Shown here: piece by piece, positions 52,632 to 60,458 of the stretch
How positions within the stretch are numbered: the first letter of the stretch is position 1
How the letters are laid out: every line of letters begins with the position of its first letter
NCBI GenBank assembly: GCA_016219875.1
Contig: JACRJZ010000143.1
Span: 62,001 to 126,000 of the forward strand
Length of the DNA stretch: 64,000 nt
Reading direction: 5' to 3'
Source: Verrucomicrobiota bacterium
GTDB taxonomy: Bacteria; Verrucomicrobiota; Verrucomicrobiia; Limisphaerales; JACRJZ01
Translations under genes and position numbers: made by a program
Notes under the pieces: model-generated
Database searches by the model: none
What the model saw: only the letters and a program-made list of their open reading frames with translations
Told to the model about the DNA's origin: nothing

Positions 52632-54167
52632 ATGGCATTCGATTCATTCCGGGATTTCGTCGCGCAACTCGAGAGAGCAGGGGAACTCCTGCGCATTTCC
52701 CAGCCTGTTGCGACTGAACTTGAAATCACCGAACTGGCAGACCGCCAGATGAAGTCTGCCGGCGGCGGCAAGGCGCTGCTCATCGAAAAACCCACCGTCA
52801 ACGGCCAGGTGTCGCCGTTTCCCGTCGCCATCAACACGCTCGGCTCGTGGAAGCGCATGGCCCTGAGCCTGGGCGCGAACTCAGTCGATGAAGTGGCCGC
52901 CGAACTCGGCTCGCTCATGAAGGCCAAGCCGCCGACGAGTTTTCGTGACGCCTTGAAGTTGTTGAGCACCGCGATGGACTTGCGCCACGCCAAGCCCAAG
53001 CTCGTCAAAGACGGTCCGTGCAAGGAAGTGGTGCATCTGGTTGAAGGTTCCAAGTTGAAAGTTGAAAGTTGGCCGGCAGCACCGAGCGTTTCCGATCCTC
53101 CAACCTTCAACCTTCAACCTTCAACCTTGCTGAACCTCCCCATCCTCAAATGCTGGCCGCTCGACGGCGGACGCTTCATCACGCTGCCGTGCGTCGTCAC
53201 CAAAGACCCCGACACCGGCGAGCGCAACGTCGGCATGTATCGCATCCAGATTTACGACGACCGCACCACCGGCATGCACTGGCAGCTCCAGAAAGTCGGT
53301 GCACGCCACGGCCGCCGCTACTACGAAACCGGCACGCGCATGCCTGTCGCGATTTTCCTCGGCGGCGATCCCGTGTTTGCATTTTGCGCTACTGCCCCTC
53401 TCCCTGACGGCATGGACGAGTTCTTGTTGGCAGGCTACCTGAGGAAGCGATCCGTCGAATTGGTCCGATGCGTCTCATCCGACCTCGAAGTCCCCGCCAA
53501 CGCCGACTTCGTCATCGAAGGCTACGTTGACCCGACCGAGCCGTTGCGCGACGAAGGCCCGTTCGGCGACCACACTGGCTACTACACCTTGCCCGAGCCG
53601 TATCCCGTCTTCCACGTCACCGCCATCACGCACCGCAAAAACGCCGTCTATCCCGCCACCATCGTCGGCATCCCGCCGATGGAAGACTTCTACATCGGCG
53701 GCGCGTCCGTGAAACTCTTCCTGCCCATCTTCAAGATGAACTTCCCCGAGATCGTGGACATCGCGCTGCCGGCGGAGGGCGTCTTCCACAACCTCGTCTT
53801 CGTGAGCATCCGCAAGACCTACCCGATGCAGGCCTACAAAATCATGCACGGCCTCTGGGGCATGGGCCAGATGATGTTCACCAAATACATCATCGTGGTG
53901 GACGACGACGTGGACGTGCACAACACCAGCGAAGTCCTCTTCCGCCTCTGCGCCAACACCGACCCGCAACGCGACAGCATCTTCACCAAAGGCCCGTCCG
54001 ACGTGCTCGACCACGCCACCAGCGAAATCGCCAGCGGCAGCAAACTCGGCATTGACGCGACGAAGAAAATTCCCGGCGAAGGCTTCAAACGCCCCTGGCC
54101 GCCGCTCATCAAGATGGATGCGGCGGTGAAGGCAAAGGTGGAAAAGCTGACAAATGGGGAGGAGTAA
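52632..54167 (+). CDS. ubiD: UbiD-family decarboxylase, full length
   Basis: The protein has 511 residues. UbiD hallmarks: GRFITLPCVVTKDPDTGERN, GMHWQLQKVGARH, DEGPFGDHTGYYTLPEPYPV (prFMN-site E and metal region), AVYPATIVGIPPMED, NFPEIVDIALPAEGVFHNLV, TKYIIVVDDDVDVHNTSEVL and KLGIDATKKIPGEGF. The family performs prenyl-FMN-dependent reversible decarboxylation, for example in quinone biosynthesis; the substrate is not evident. At residues about 138-165 an in-frame palindromic repeat (SKLKVESWPAAP...FNLQPSTLL) replaces the short loop before NLPILKCWPLDGG. The stop overlaps the next ATG (TAATG). Four diverged copies of its 3' end occur within 10 kb downstream. Confidence 0.93.
   Translation: MAFDSFRDFVAQLERAGELLRISQPVATELEITELADRQMKSAGGGKALLIEKPTVNGQVSPFPVAINTLGSWKRMALSLGANSVDEVAAELGSLMKAKPPTSFRDALKLLSTAMDLRHAKPKLVKDGPCKEVVHLVEGSKLKVESWPAAPSVSDPPTFNLQPSTLLNLPILKCWPLDGGRFITLPCVVTKDPDTGERNVGMYRIQIYDDRTTGMHWQLQKVGARHGRRYYETGTRMPVAIFLGGDPVFAFCATAPLPDGMDEFLLAGYLRKRSVELVRCVSSDLEVPANADFVIEGYVDPTEPLRDEGPFGDHTGYYTLPEPYPVFHVTAITHRKNAVYPATIVGIPPMEDFYIGGASVKLFLPIFKMNFPEIVDIALPAEGVFHNLVFVSIRKTYPMQAYKIMHGLWGMGQMMFTKYIIVVDDDVDVHNTSEVLFRLCANTDPQRDSIFTKGPSDVLDHATSEIASGSKLGIDATKKIPGEGFKRPWPPLIKMDAAVKAKVEKLTNGEE
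53042..53130. repeat. In-frame palindromic AAGTTGAAAGTTGG element inside ubiD
   Basis: Left arm CCAAGTTGAAAGTTGAAAGT (53051) and right arm AACCTTCAACCTTCAACCTT (53102) form a hairpin with a loop of about 30 bases. Related to the TTGAACCTTGAACC repeat at 23426. No stop codon is introduced. Confidence 0.85.
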
Positions 54168-55036
54168 TGGAAAATGTTACGATGTTCGAACACTTGAAGA
54201 ATTTGTCCTTTGAACAAATCGCAGCGAAGAACCCTGGCGTGTTTACCGAAGAGGGAGGGGGGACTTTTTTGCTCATTCCTGCCCGTGATTTTGACATATG
54301 GGAAAAGGAATTTGCTCCCCGTTTTTTACCGATCGTGACTCGCTACACTCGTGAGTATCCAGCTTTTCCAACTACTCTCCAAACCGGAATCGCTGAAGTG
54401 CACAGCAAGTGCTGGTTGGTGTCGTATGCCCACCGATTGTTGACCGAACCGGTTTCTCCGCTTCGGGTTACCTTTTGGATGATGGAAACCTTCGGCCCGA
54501 TGAACCAAGTCGTTAAAGGTTCGGTGGAGTCACTAAAACCCGGTGAATCCATCCGCGTTGCCGCAGAGGCGAAGCATTTGCTCCATCCTTTGGAGGCGTA
54601 TCTTTTCCAGATAAAATCTGCGCTCGACATCCTCGCGCCGCTTATTGCGAAGGCACTGAATTGCAGAGACTACGTCGATGGCTTCCATCGCAAGGGAAAG
54701 GATGACTACGGGCGGGCGTTTCTCAACGTGCTTCAGAACGGTCCAAAAGACAGCCAGGAAAATGCCGTTCGCATTACCACCATTATCGAGCAACACAAAA
54801 AGGATTGGCTTGATAGAGCGATCAGTATGCGTGACAGGATTACGCACTACCAAAGCTTCGACTCGAAGCTTTGCATCACCGCAACCTACCAACGACCAGA
54901 TAGCGGGCGGGGTGCACCATTCCTCCAGTGCGAAGTAATGTTTGAAGGCGAGCGTCTTTTCGATTTGCTACAGCGGTTTCAATCTGGATTTCACGGTTTG
55001 ATTTCCGCGCTAGTAGGCTGTCTCAAATCTGGCTGA
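54167..55036 (+). CDS. Unknown 289-residue protein coupled to ubiD; possible HEPN-like motif
   Basis: The start ATG (54167) shares one base with the ubiD stop (TAATG), so translation is probably coupled. Composition is much more AT-rich (about 45-50% GC) than the 60+% of the neighbours, which suggests recent transfer. The protein is mostly helical with WLVSYAHRLLTEPVSPLRVT and TFWMMETFGP early, and MRDRITHYQSFDS near residues 224-237. R-D-R-I-T-H fits the RxxxxH pattern of HEPN-domain RNases, and ALNCRDYVDGFH could form another helix pair, but the motif is short and could be coincidence. I do not recognise a named family. Its position in an island with ATPases and a toxin/antitoxin pair favours a defence-type role. 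Confidence 0.6.
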   Translation: MENVTMFEHLKNLSFEQIAAKNPGVFTEEGGGTFLLIPARDFDIWEKEFAPRFLPIVTRYTREYPAFPTTLQTGIAEVHSKCWLVSYAHRLLTEPVSPLRVTFWMMETFGPMNQVVKGSVESLKPGESIRVAAEAKHLLHPLEAYLFQIKSALDILAPLIAKALNCRDYVDGFHRKGKDDYGRAFLNVLQNGPKDSQENAVRITTIIEQHKKDWLDRAISMRDRITHYQSFDSKLCITATYQRPDSGRGAPFLQCEVMFEGERLFDLLQRFQSGFHGLISALVGCLKSG

Positions 55037-55140
55037 CAGCCCCAACGGGGCTTTGTCCCCAAGCCCAGGGTTGCGAGGCACGAGCTACCCTGGGTCACCG
55101 TCCGCCAAACATCCCCAACCGCAACGCGGTGGCGGCCCAT
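55034..55140. repeat. Compound hairpin repeat GCCCCAACGGGGC / CCCAGGGTTGCGAGGCACGA
   Basis: CAGCCCCAACGGGGCTT mini-palindrome, then CCCAGGGTTGC...CTACCCTGGG, then CCGCAACGCGGTGGCGG. This kind of compound repeat is common in Planctomycete and Verrucomicrobia genomes. The rest of 55037-55492 holds only the PaaX remnant. Confidence 0.75.
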
Positions 55141-55200
55141 CCGTTCCCGCCCGCGCCATGACGAACCTTTGTTGCATATGCAACAAAGGTTTGCGCAGGG

Positions 55201-55449
55201 CTATTCGGGTTTGAACGTGCGCAGTTGCCGGCTGGCGTCCCGGAGCACTTCCACCCGCCGCCGCCACGCCTGTTGCCCCAGGTAATCGTACGGCAGAATC
55301 CGACCCGGCAGCAGCGGATCGTTCGTCACCGCCTCCAGCCACGCCTCGCGCTCGGCCGCCGCCTGCCACGCTTCGCTTGATTGCAGATCGCAGATCTCAG
55401 ATTGCAGAGCGCGTCGCCCGGTCGCTCGCCGCGGGTTAAAATCACCCAC
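55201..55449 (-). pseudogene. Remnant of a PaaX-like C-terminal domain, with a repeat in frame
   Basis: An 82-codon frame. Residues about 30-80 (AAEREAWLEAV.NDPLLPGRILP.D..GQQAWRRR) resemble the end of PaaX-type regulators (the DPLLP...LLP.D..G.RA pattern). The first 25 residues come from a GATTGCAGATCGCAGATCTC repeat (ALQSEICDLQSS). No helix-turn-helix part precedes it, so it is a degraded fragment rather than a regulator. The assignment to PaaX is by motif likeness only. Confidence 0.45.
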
Positions 55450-55492
55450 GTAACGGTTGATTTACACTCTGGGCCTTGGGTAAAGTCCGCCG

Positions 55493-56752
55493 ATGAAACA
55501 TCGCCACATCACGCCACTGGTGCTCGCGGCGTTGGCGGATACGCCAGTGGTTTTTGTGCAGGGACCACGGCAGTCGGGCAAGACGACGCTGGTGCAAAGC
55601 CTGCGCGAACACGGTCATCCGGCGGAGTATCGGACGCTGGACGATGCCGCCGTGCTGGCCGCCGCCCGCAGCGATCCCGATGGATTCGTGGACAGCCTGC
55701 CGGAGCGAGTCATTCTCGACGAGGTGCAACGCGCGCCGGATTTATTCCGTGCGATCAAGCGCAGCGTGGACGCCAAGCGCCGACCGGGGCGATTTCTGCT
55801 GACGGGTTCGGCGAACGCGCTGGTGCTGCCAAAAGTTTCGGAATCGCTGGCGGGGCGGATGGAGGTGCTCACGCTGGCCCCATTTTCGCAGGGCGAAATC
55901 TCCGGACGGCGCGAGGGCTTCGTGGAGGCTTGTTTCGCGCGCGAGTTCAAGCCCGGCACCTTCCGAGACGCGGGCTGGCCGGCCCTGGTGGAGCGCGCCG
56001 TTGGCGGCGGCTTTCCCGAGGCTCTGGCCCGCTCGGACGCGGCGCGGCGGTCAGCATGGTTCGGCAGTTACATCACGACCCTCTTGGAGCGAGACGTGCG
56101 CGATTTATCCAACGTGCAGAACTGGTCGGACCTGCCCCGGCTGTTGCGGTTGCTGGCGGCACGAACCTCCGGCGTGCTGAATCTGTCCGATGTGGCGCGC
56201 GACGCGCATCTGCCGTTGACGACGCTGCAACGGCACTGGGCGTTGCTGGAGGCGGTGTTCTTCGTGCGGACGCTGCCAGCGTGGAGTGGCAATCTCACTT
56301 CGCGGCTGGCCAAGGCGCCGAAAATCCTGCTGAACGATGCGGGTCTGTTGTGTCATCTGCTCCATCTCGATGCGGAACGGCTCAAGACGGATGACTTGAT
56401 GAGTGGATCAGTGCTGGAGTCGTTCGTGGCCGTGGAGTTGGCCAAGCAAGCGACGTGGAGTCGTGTGCGTCCCGCGCTGTTTCATTACCGCACGCAAAAG
56501 CAGCAGGAGGTGGATTTGGTCATGGAGGACGGCGCGGGGCGGCTGGTTGGCATCGAGGTGAAGAAGACGGCCAGCCCGACGAGCAGCGATTTCAAGGGAT
56601 TGCGGCAGTTGAGCGAGCAAACGGGCAGGAAATTCCTGCGCGGCATATTGCTCTATACAGGTTCGACCAGCGTGGCGTTTGGGCCGAACCTGCACGCCGT
56701 TCCAGTGAGTGCGCTGTGGCAGCTTGAAAGCACGGACGAATCGTCTTCGTGA
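55493..56752 (+). CDS. AAA ATPase with C-terminal DUF4143 (restriction-endonuclease-like) domain
   Basis: The protein has 419 residues. Walker A PRQSGKTTLVQSL (residues about 24-36), Walker B VILDEVQRAPDLF, sensor LLTGSANALVLP. The middle winged-helix region (TSGVLNLSDVARDAHLPLTT) and the C-terminal DUF4143 part (QQEVDLVMEDGAGRLVGIEV then KKTASP) show the D-x(n)-E-x-K pattern of a nuclease-like fold. The family is common in mobile and defence-type islands, though its role is undefined. Its stop codon TGA lies within DNA homologous to ubiD (TCGTCTTCGTGAGCATC at 56741), so the 3' end of this gene was created by or trimmed to the junction. Standalone expression is likely. Confidence 0.9.
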   Translation: MKHRHITPLVLAALADTPVVFVQGPRQSGKTTLVQSLREHGHPAEYRTLDDAAVLAAARSDPDGFVDSLPERVILDEVQRAPDLFRAIKRSVDAKRRPGRFLLTGSANALVLPKVSESLAGRMEVLTLAPFSQGEISGRREGFVEACFAREFKPGTFRDAGWPALVERAVGGGFPEALARSDAARRSAWFGSYITTLLERDVRDLSNVQNWSDLPRLLRLLAARTSGVLNLSDVARDAHLPLTTLQRHWALLEAVFFVRTLPAWSGNLTSRLAKAPKILLNDAGLLCHLLHLDAERLKTDDLMSGSVLESFVAVELAKQATWSRVRPALFHYRTQKQQEVDLVMEDGAGRLVGIEVKKTASPTSSDFKGLRQLSEQTGRKFLRGILLYTGSTSVAFGPNLHAVPVSALWQLESTDESSS

Positions 56753-57129
56753 GCATCCGCAAGACCTACCCGATGCAAGCCTACAAGATCATGCACGGCC
56801 TCTGGGGCATGGGTCAGATGATGTTCACCAAATACCTCATCGTGGTGGACGACGAGTGCTTGCGCACGGCCACCGACATGCACAACACCAGCGAAGTCCT
56901 TTTCCGCCTCTGCGCCAACACCGATCCGCAGCGCGACAGCATCTTCACCAAAGGCCCGTCCGACGTGCTCGACCATGCGACGAGCGAAATCGCCAGCGGC
57001 AGCAAACTCGGCCTCGACGCAACGAAGAAAATTCTGGGCGAAGGCTTCAAACGCCCCTGGCCGCCACTGATCAAGATGGACCAGCAGGTGCGTGAGAAGA
57101 TCACCGCGCTTTTCGGCAAAGCCACTTGA
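56741..57129 (+). pseudogene. ubiD 3'-end fragment A (about 126 codons)
   Basis: From TCGTCTTCGTGAGCATCCGC onward it matches ubiD 53795-54167 and reads through to its own stop (TGA 57127-57129). The protein (SIRKTYPMQAYKIMHGLWGM ... FKRPWPPLIKM) differs by a 15-base insertion after VVDDE and a different tail (DQQVREKITALFGKAT). A GTG at 56749 overlaps the ATPase stop as GTGA, so translation of a 126-residue C-terminal UbiD piece is possible. It lacks the catalytic prFMN region, so no decarboxylase activity is expected. Confidence 0.9.
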
Positions 57130-57167
57130 TATGGGCCACCAGCCGTGTGAGTATGGGTCGCCATATT

Positions 57168-57413
57168 ATGAAAACGACCATTGAAATTGCGGACGATCTT
57201 TTTGCGCGTGCTCAACGGGTCGCGCGAAAGGAAAAGACGTCGTTTCGTTCCTTGACGGAACAGGGTCTGCGGCTCGTGTTGAAACAGAAGCAGGCCCGGC
57301 CCACGCGCCTCCCTCCGTTGGTGACGGTGCGCGGCGGCGGCCTAACCGACGAGTTCAAGCACGCCTCCTGGGACAAAATCCGTGATGAAATCTATCGGGG
57401 GCGCGGCGCATGA
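57168..57413 (+). CDS. Antitoxin-like ribbon-helix-helix protein (VapB type)
   Basis: The protein has 81 residues from the ATG at 57168 (MKTTIEIADDLFARAQRVAR). The beta-strand TTIEIADDLF followed by two helices (ARAQRVARKEKTSFRSLTEQ; GLRLVL) is the DUF2191/VapB-type DNA-binding antitoxin fold. The C-terminal half (PRLPPLVTVRGGGL ... WDKIRDEIYRGRGA) wraps the toxin in this class. It overlaps the PIN gene by ATGA (57410-57413), as in a classic vapBC operon. It probably neutralises the PIN RNase and autoregulates the operon. It lies 39 bases after ubiD fragment A. Confidence 0.88.
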   Translation: MKTTIEIADDLFARAQRVARKEKTSFRSLTEQGLRLVLKQKQARPTRLPPLVTVRGGGLTDEFKHASWDKIRDEIYRGRGA

Positions 57414-57847
57414 TTGCGGTGGATACCAACGTGTTGGTTTACGCGCACCGCGAGGACAGCGAGTTCCACAAGGCGGCAAAGGAATCCGTCGAGTCCTTGC
57501 GCCATCAGCCGGCGGCGTGGGCGATTCCGTGGCCGTGCCTTCACGAATTCATCGGCATCGTCACGCATCCCGGCATTTACAAACCGGCGTCCACCCTGGC
57601 CGAAGCGCTGGGTTTCGTTGACTCCCTGTTCGCTTCGCCAGAACTGCACCTGCTTGCCGAAAGCCCGGGATATTTCGAGAAACTGCGCGACATCGCAACC
57701 ACCGCGCGACTGAAAGGCCCGCGCATCCACGACGCGCGCATAGCGGCCTTGTGTCTGCACCACGGCGTGAGCGAGCTGTGGACGGCGGATCGCGACTTCT
57801 CCGCCTTTCCGCAACTGAAAGTGCGCAACCCTTTGGTGAAAGGGTGA
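57410..57847 (+). CDS. PIN-domain ribonuclease toxin (VapC type)
   Basis: The protein has 145 residues. PIN-domain acidic residues: MIAVDTNVLVYAHRED (Asp at 5), SVESLRH..., CLHEFIGIVTHPGIY (Glu), RIHDARIAALCLHHGVSELW (Asp) and TADRDFSAF (Asp). Such toxins cut tRNA or rRNA in a Mg2+-dependent way and are held inactive by the VapB partner encoded just before. Length is typical. The stop TGA (57845-57847) overlaps a GTG that opens ubiD fragment B, so the toxin gene also ends exactly at a ubiD junction. The pair could stabilise the island. Confidence 0.9.
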   Translation: MIAVDTNVLVYAHREDSEFHKAAKESVESLRHQPAAWAIPWPCLHEFIGIVTHPGIYKPASTLAEALGFVDSLFASPELHLLAESPGYFEKLRDIATTARLKGPRIHDARIAALCLHHGVSELWTADRDFSAFPQLKVRNPLVKG

Positions 57848-58017
57848 AGGTCCCCGACGTGCTCGACCACGCCACCAGCGAAATCGCCAGCGGCAGCAAA
57901 CTCGGCATTGACGCGACGAAGAAACTCCCCGGCGAAGGTTTCAAACGCCCCTGGCCGCCGCTGATCAAGATGAGCGAAGAAGTCCGCCGAAAGATTGACG
58001 CGTTAGTTAGAGCATAG
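57844..58017 (+). pseudogene. ubiD 3'-end fragment B (about 57 codons)
   Basis: Homology starts at CCGACGTGCTCGACCACGCC and continues through GSKLGIDATKKLPGEGFKRP to its own stop TAG at 58015. A GTG at 57844 overlaps the PIN stop as GTGA and is in frame with UbiD. The tail (SEEVRRKIDALVRA) differs from that of the full gene and of the other fragments. It is too short for any UbiD function. Confidence 0.9.
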
Positions 58018-58041
58018 GAAGCGCGCTTGGCGACGCTCGTT

Positions 58042-58548
58042 TCAGTGCGGCGGCGATTGCCCGAGCAATCCTTTCAAATCCAGATGGCGCGTGAACATGG
58101 CCAAGGCGCCGTCCGGCGTGCGCGGCCAGTGTTCCTTCGGCTTGTCCCAGTAAAGCTCCACGCCGTTGCCATCAGGGTCGCGCAAGTAGATGGCCTCGCT
58201 CACGCCGTGGTCGGACGCACCGTCAAGCTCGATGCCTGCCGCGAGCACGCGACGCAATGCATCGGCGAGCGCCGCGCGCGTGGGATAGAGAATGGCCAGA
58301 TGATACAAGCCGGTCGCTTTCGGCGGCGGTGGTGCGCCGCCGGCGCTTTCCCAGGTGTTCAGCCCGATGTGATGATGATAGCCGCCAGCAGAAACAAACG
58401 CAGCTTGCGACCCGAAACGCTGCGTGAGTTCAAAGCCCAGCACGCCACGGTAAAACGCCAGCGCGCGCTCCAAGTCGGCCACTTTGAGATGCACATGACC
58501 AATCGTGACGCCGGGGGCGATGGGCTTGAAAGGTTCGCTGGAGTTCAC
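58042..58548 (-). CDS. VOC-family (glyoxalase / extradiol dioxygenase-like) protein
   Basis: The protein has 168 residues. The motif IGHVHLKVADLERALAFYRG (residues about 16-35) is the typical VOC beta-alpha-beta start with the metal His; YHHHIGLNTW and YHLAILYPTR carry further His ligands, and LRDPDGNGVELYW contains the C-terminal Glu ligand. The pattern is closest to CatE/YfiE-like catechol 2,3-dioxygenases of small size. A metal-dependent activity on small molecules or catechols is likely; substrate unknown. It is convergent with ubiD fragment B (25 bases apart) and shares strand with the beta-helix gene upstream of it (9-base gap). Confidence 0.88.
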   Translation of the reverse strand: MNSSEPFKPIAPGVTIGHVHLKVADLERALAFYRGVLGFELTQRFGSQAAFVSAGGYHHHIGLNTWESAGGAPPPPKATGLYHLAILYPTRAALADALRRVLAAGIELDGASDHGVSEAIYLRDPDGNGVELYWDKPKEHWPRTPDGALAMFTRHLDLKGLLGQSPPH

Positions 58549-58557
58549 ATTTCCGCC

Positions 58558-59733
58558 TTACATGCCGGGTATCAGGAACAGCCCCACACCGATCTTTGCT
58601 GCTTCTGAATCAGCCACCGGGTGGAGGTAGTTCTTCCTGGTCTCGTCAAGCTCGACTGAGACCGGCTGGTCCGAAACCTTGGTGTTGATGAGTTCGAGAA
58701 ACGAAGCGTCAATGTCCTTAAAACCCAGGTTCGCGCCGGTGCCGGAACTGGCCATCTTTTTGTTCGTGGCGAACAGGCTGTTGACCACCTTGTAATGCAC
58801 TCGTTGCTTCTCCGGAGCGGTCGCCTGCCTGCTTCCTTGTGTTCCGGCGTCCGGGTCCCGTCCCGCCGACGCACCGCTCTGGTAGGTCCACACGTAGTTG
58901 CCGTTGGCGATCACGTTGTCGCGGAAGTCGAAATCGTCGGCGATCTCGCTCGTCCAGACGCCCGACCCGTAGGCCCCGTGGACAAAGCAGTTCCGCATCG
59001 AATGGCCGCGACTGCCGCTGGTCCAGAAAACCACGGTCAGCTTCGCGTTGTAGAAAACGCAGTGGTGGACATGGATGCCTGAGCCATGCGCGAGGATTCC
59101 GAGATGGTTCGGGCTGGTCACCTTGTCCCCGGCGAAAAGACACTGCGCGATTTCCAGGTCGTCCAACTGCTTGCCCATTCTCCCGATCGGATAAACGCGG
59201 ACGAGCATGCCGGGCTTGGGCGTCTCGACAACCGGTGCGCCAAGCAGTTTAAGGCCGCGAATCGTGACGTGACTAACCTCCGTCAACATGCCGAAGACAA
59301 GGCCCCTGGCCTTCGGCCCGGTCAGCGGCAGTGTGTGGATCAGAGTGGGCATCCGTCCGGTGTGCCAGTCCGGGTCGTCGGGCAGCACCTCAGCACGGAT
59401 TGTGAGGCGGTCGGCCTTGGTGAGGGTGCGCCGCTCGGGCTTGAACGTCGCGGTTTCGCCGACCGAATACACACCTTCGGAGAGAATGACGGTGATCGGC
59501 CCGCTTCCGTCCGCCTGGTTCACGCGCCGCGCGGCTTCGACGAGGGTCTTGAGCGGGTTGTCCCTGGCTCCGGAGTTCGTGTCGGCTCCGGTCGCAGGGT
59601 TCAGATAGATAGTGTCTGCCGCTGTTGTCGCTGGCTTCACGTCCGGCTGCTGGGCGAAAAGTGACCCGGTTAGCAGGACGGCAGCTCCGGCTGCCACGCT
59701 GAAAGTGGCCTTGAGGGCGGCTCGTCGGTTCAT
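58558..59733 (-). CDS. Exported right-handed parallel beta-helix protein
   Basis: The protein has 391 residues. The N-terminus (MNRRAALKATFSVAAGAAVL) looks like a Tat-like or Sec signal with two arginines, cleavage near LFAQQ. YLNPATGADTNSGARDNPLK is the DUF1565-like start of many beta-helix proteins. Residues about 110-330 give repeated coils (HVTIRGLKLLGAPVV; HLGILAHGSGIHVHHCVFYN; NCFVHGAYGSGVWTSE; FDFRDNVIANGNYVW). The fold is shared with pectate lyases and polysaccharide hydrolases, but no catalytic triad can be named. Likely an extracellular glycan-acting or binding protein. The preferred start is the ATG at 59733 because the signal follows directly. Confidence 0.82.
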   Translation of the reverse strand: MNRRAALKATFSVAAGAAVLLTGSLFAQQPDVKPATTAADTIYLNPATGADTNSGARDNPLKTLVEAARRVNQADGSGPITVILSEGVYSVGETATFKPERRTLTKADRLTIRAEVLPDDPDWHTGRMPTLIHTLPLTGPKARGLVFGMLTEVSHVTIRGLKLLGAPVVETPKPGMLVRVYPIGRMGKQLDDLEIAQCLFAGDKVTSPNHLGILAHGSGIHVHHCVFYNAKLTVVFWTSGSRGHSMRNCFVHGAYGSGVWTSEIADDFDFRDNVIANGNYVWTYQSGASAGRDPDAGTQGSRQATAPEKQRVHYKVVNSLFATNKKMASSGTGANLGFKDIDASFLELINTKVSDQPVSVELDETRKNYLHPVADSEAAKIGVGLFLIPGM

Positions 59734-59750
59734 GATTCGTTTCTTGTGGC

Positions 59751-60371
59751 TTAGTTAACGGGTGCGAACGTGAAGCCGACTTCGCCGCCATGACCCTTCG
59801 CATAGGCGAGTTGGATTCCCAGTGCGGCGAGGGGTTCGAGGTAACGGGCATTTTTGAGGGGGCCGGTGTCAAATGCATTGAAGCCGGCATCCTTGGCCAG
59901 TTGCACGACCTCGGCGTTCGCCGCCGCATGATTACCGGCAACCAGAACTGACGGAAGCGACTTCGCGCCCGAAACTGCCTTCGCGAGCACTTGGGCGAGA
60001 ACCGTGTTGAAAGCCTTGACGACGTGCGCCTGCGGGAAGGCGGCTTGCACGACCTCGCCTGCTGATGTCGTGTGACCAATGGTCAGGGCCATGAAGTCGG
60101 CGGTGAGCGGGTTGGTGACATCAATGACGGTTTTTCCGGCGAGGCTGCCGAGCTTGGCAGCAATCGCAGCGACCTCGGAAAACGGCACTGCGAGGATGAC
60201 GATGTCCGCAGCCTTGGCGGCTTGAGCGTAGTCCGTGACGGTGAGAACCGGGAACTTCACGCGGGTTTGCTCGGGGTTGCGCGAACCGAGGGTAACGTTG
60301 TGTTTAGAGGCAAAGAGGCGGCCGAGATTGCCGCCGATGTTGCCCGAACCGATGATGGCGATGTTCTTCAT
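59751..60371 (-). CDS. F420-dependent NADP reductase-like / NAD(P)-binding oxidoreductase
   Basis: The protein has 206 residues. Rossmann motif IAIIGSGNIGGNLGRLFA (residues 4-21), basic residue pattern SRNP after strand 2 (NADP preference), and DIVILAVPFSEVAAIAAKLG with KTVIDVTNPLT. Length and order match the family of NADPH:F420 oxidoreductase and of YdhF-like dinucleotide-binding proteins that lack a separate catalytic domain. F420 is rare in this phylum, so the actual hydride partner is unknown. It is divergent from the LysR gene with an 87-base shared upstream region, the usual layout of a LysR-regulated target. Confidence 0.85.
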   Translation of the reverse strand: MKNIAIIGSGNIGGNLGRLFASKHNVTLGSRNPEQTRVKFPVLTVTDYAQAAKAADIVILAVPFSEVAAIAAKLGSLAGKTVIDVTNPLTADFMALTIGHTTSAGEVVQAAFPQAHVVKAFNTVLAQVLAKAVSGAKSLPSVLVAGNHAAANAEVVQLAKDAGFNAFDTGPLKNARYLEPLAALGIQLAYAKGHGGEVGFTFAPVN

Positions 60372-60428
60372 AGGTCAGCAGTATTCCACAGCCGAGCCGG
60401 TTTTAAGAAAGACCATGTTTCTTGCCTC

Positions 60429-60449
60429 AGCATAACCAATGGGTATGCT
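60429..60449. promoter_or_regulatory. LysR-type box (AGCATA-N9-TATGCT)
   Basis: AGCATA, nine bases, then TATGCT, a perfect inverted repeat that fits T-N11-A. It lies in the divergent spacer, 10 bases before the LysR start and about 58 before the oxidoreductase start. Probably the regulator's recognition and autoregulation site. Confidence 0.6.
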
Positions 60450-60458
60450 CAACCGCGC

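Noticed and set aside
55034..55492. An intact regulator upstream of the DUF4143 ATPase
   Set aside because: Only a PaaX-like C-terminal remnant with a repeat-derived start remains; no DNA-binding domain.
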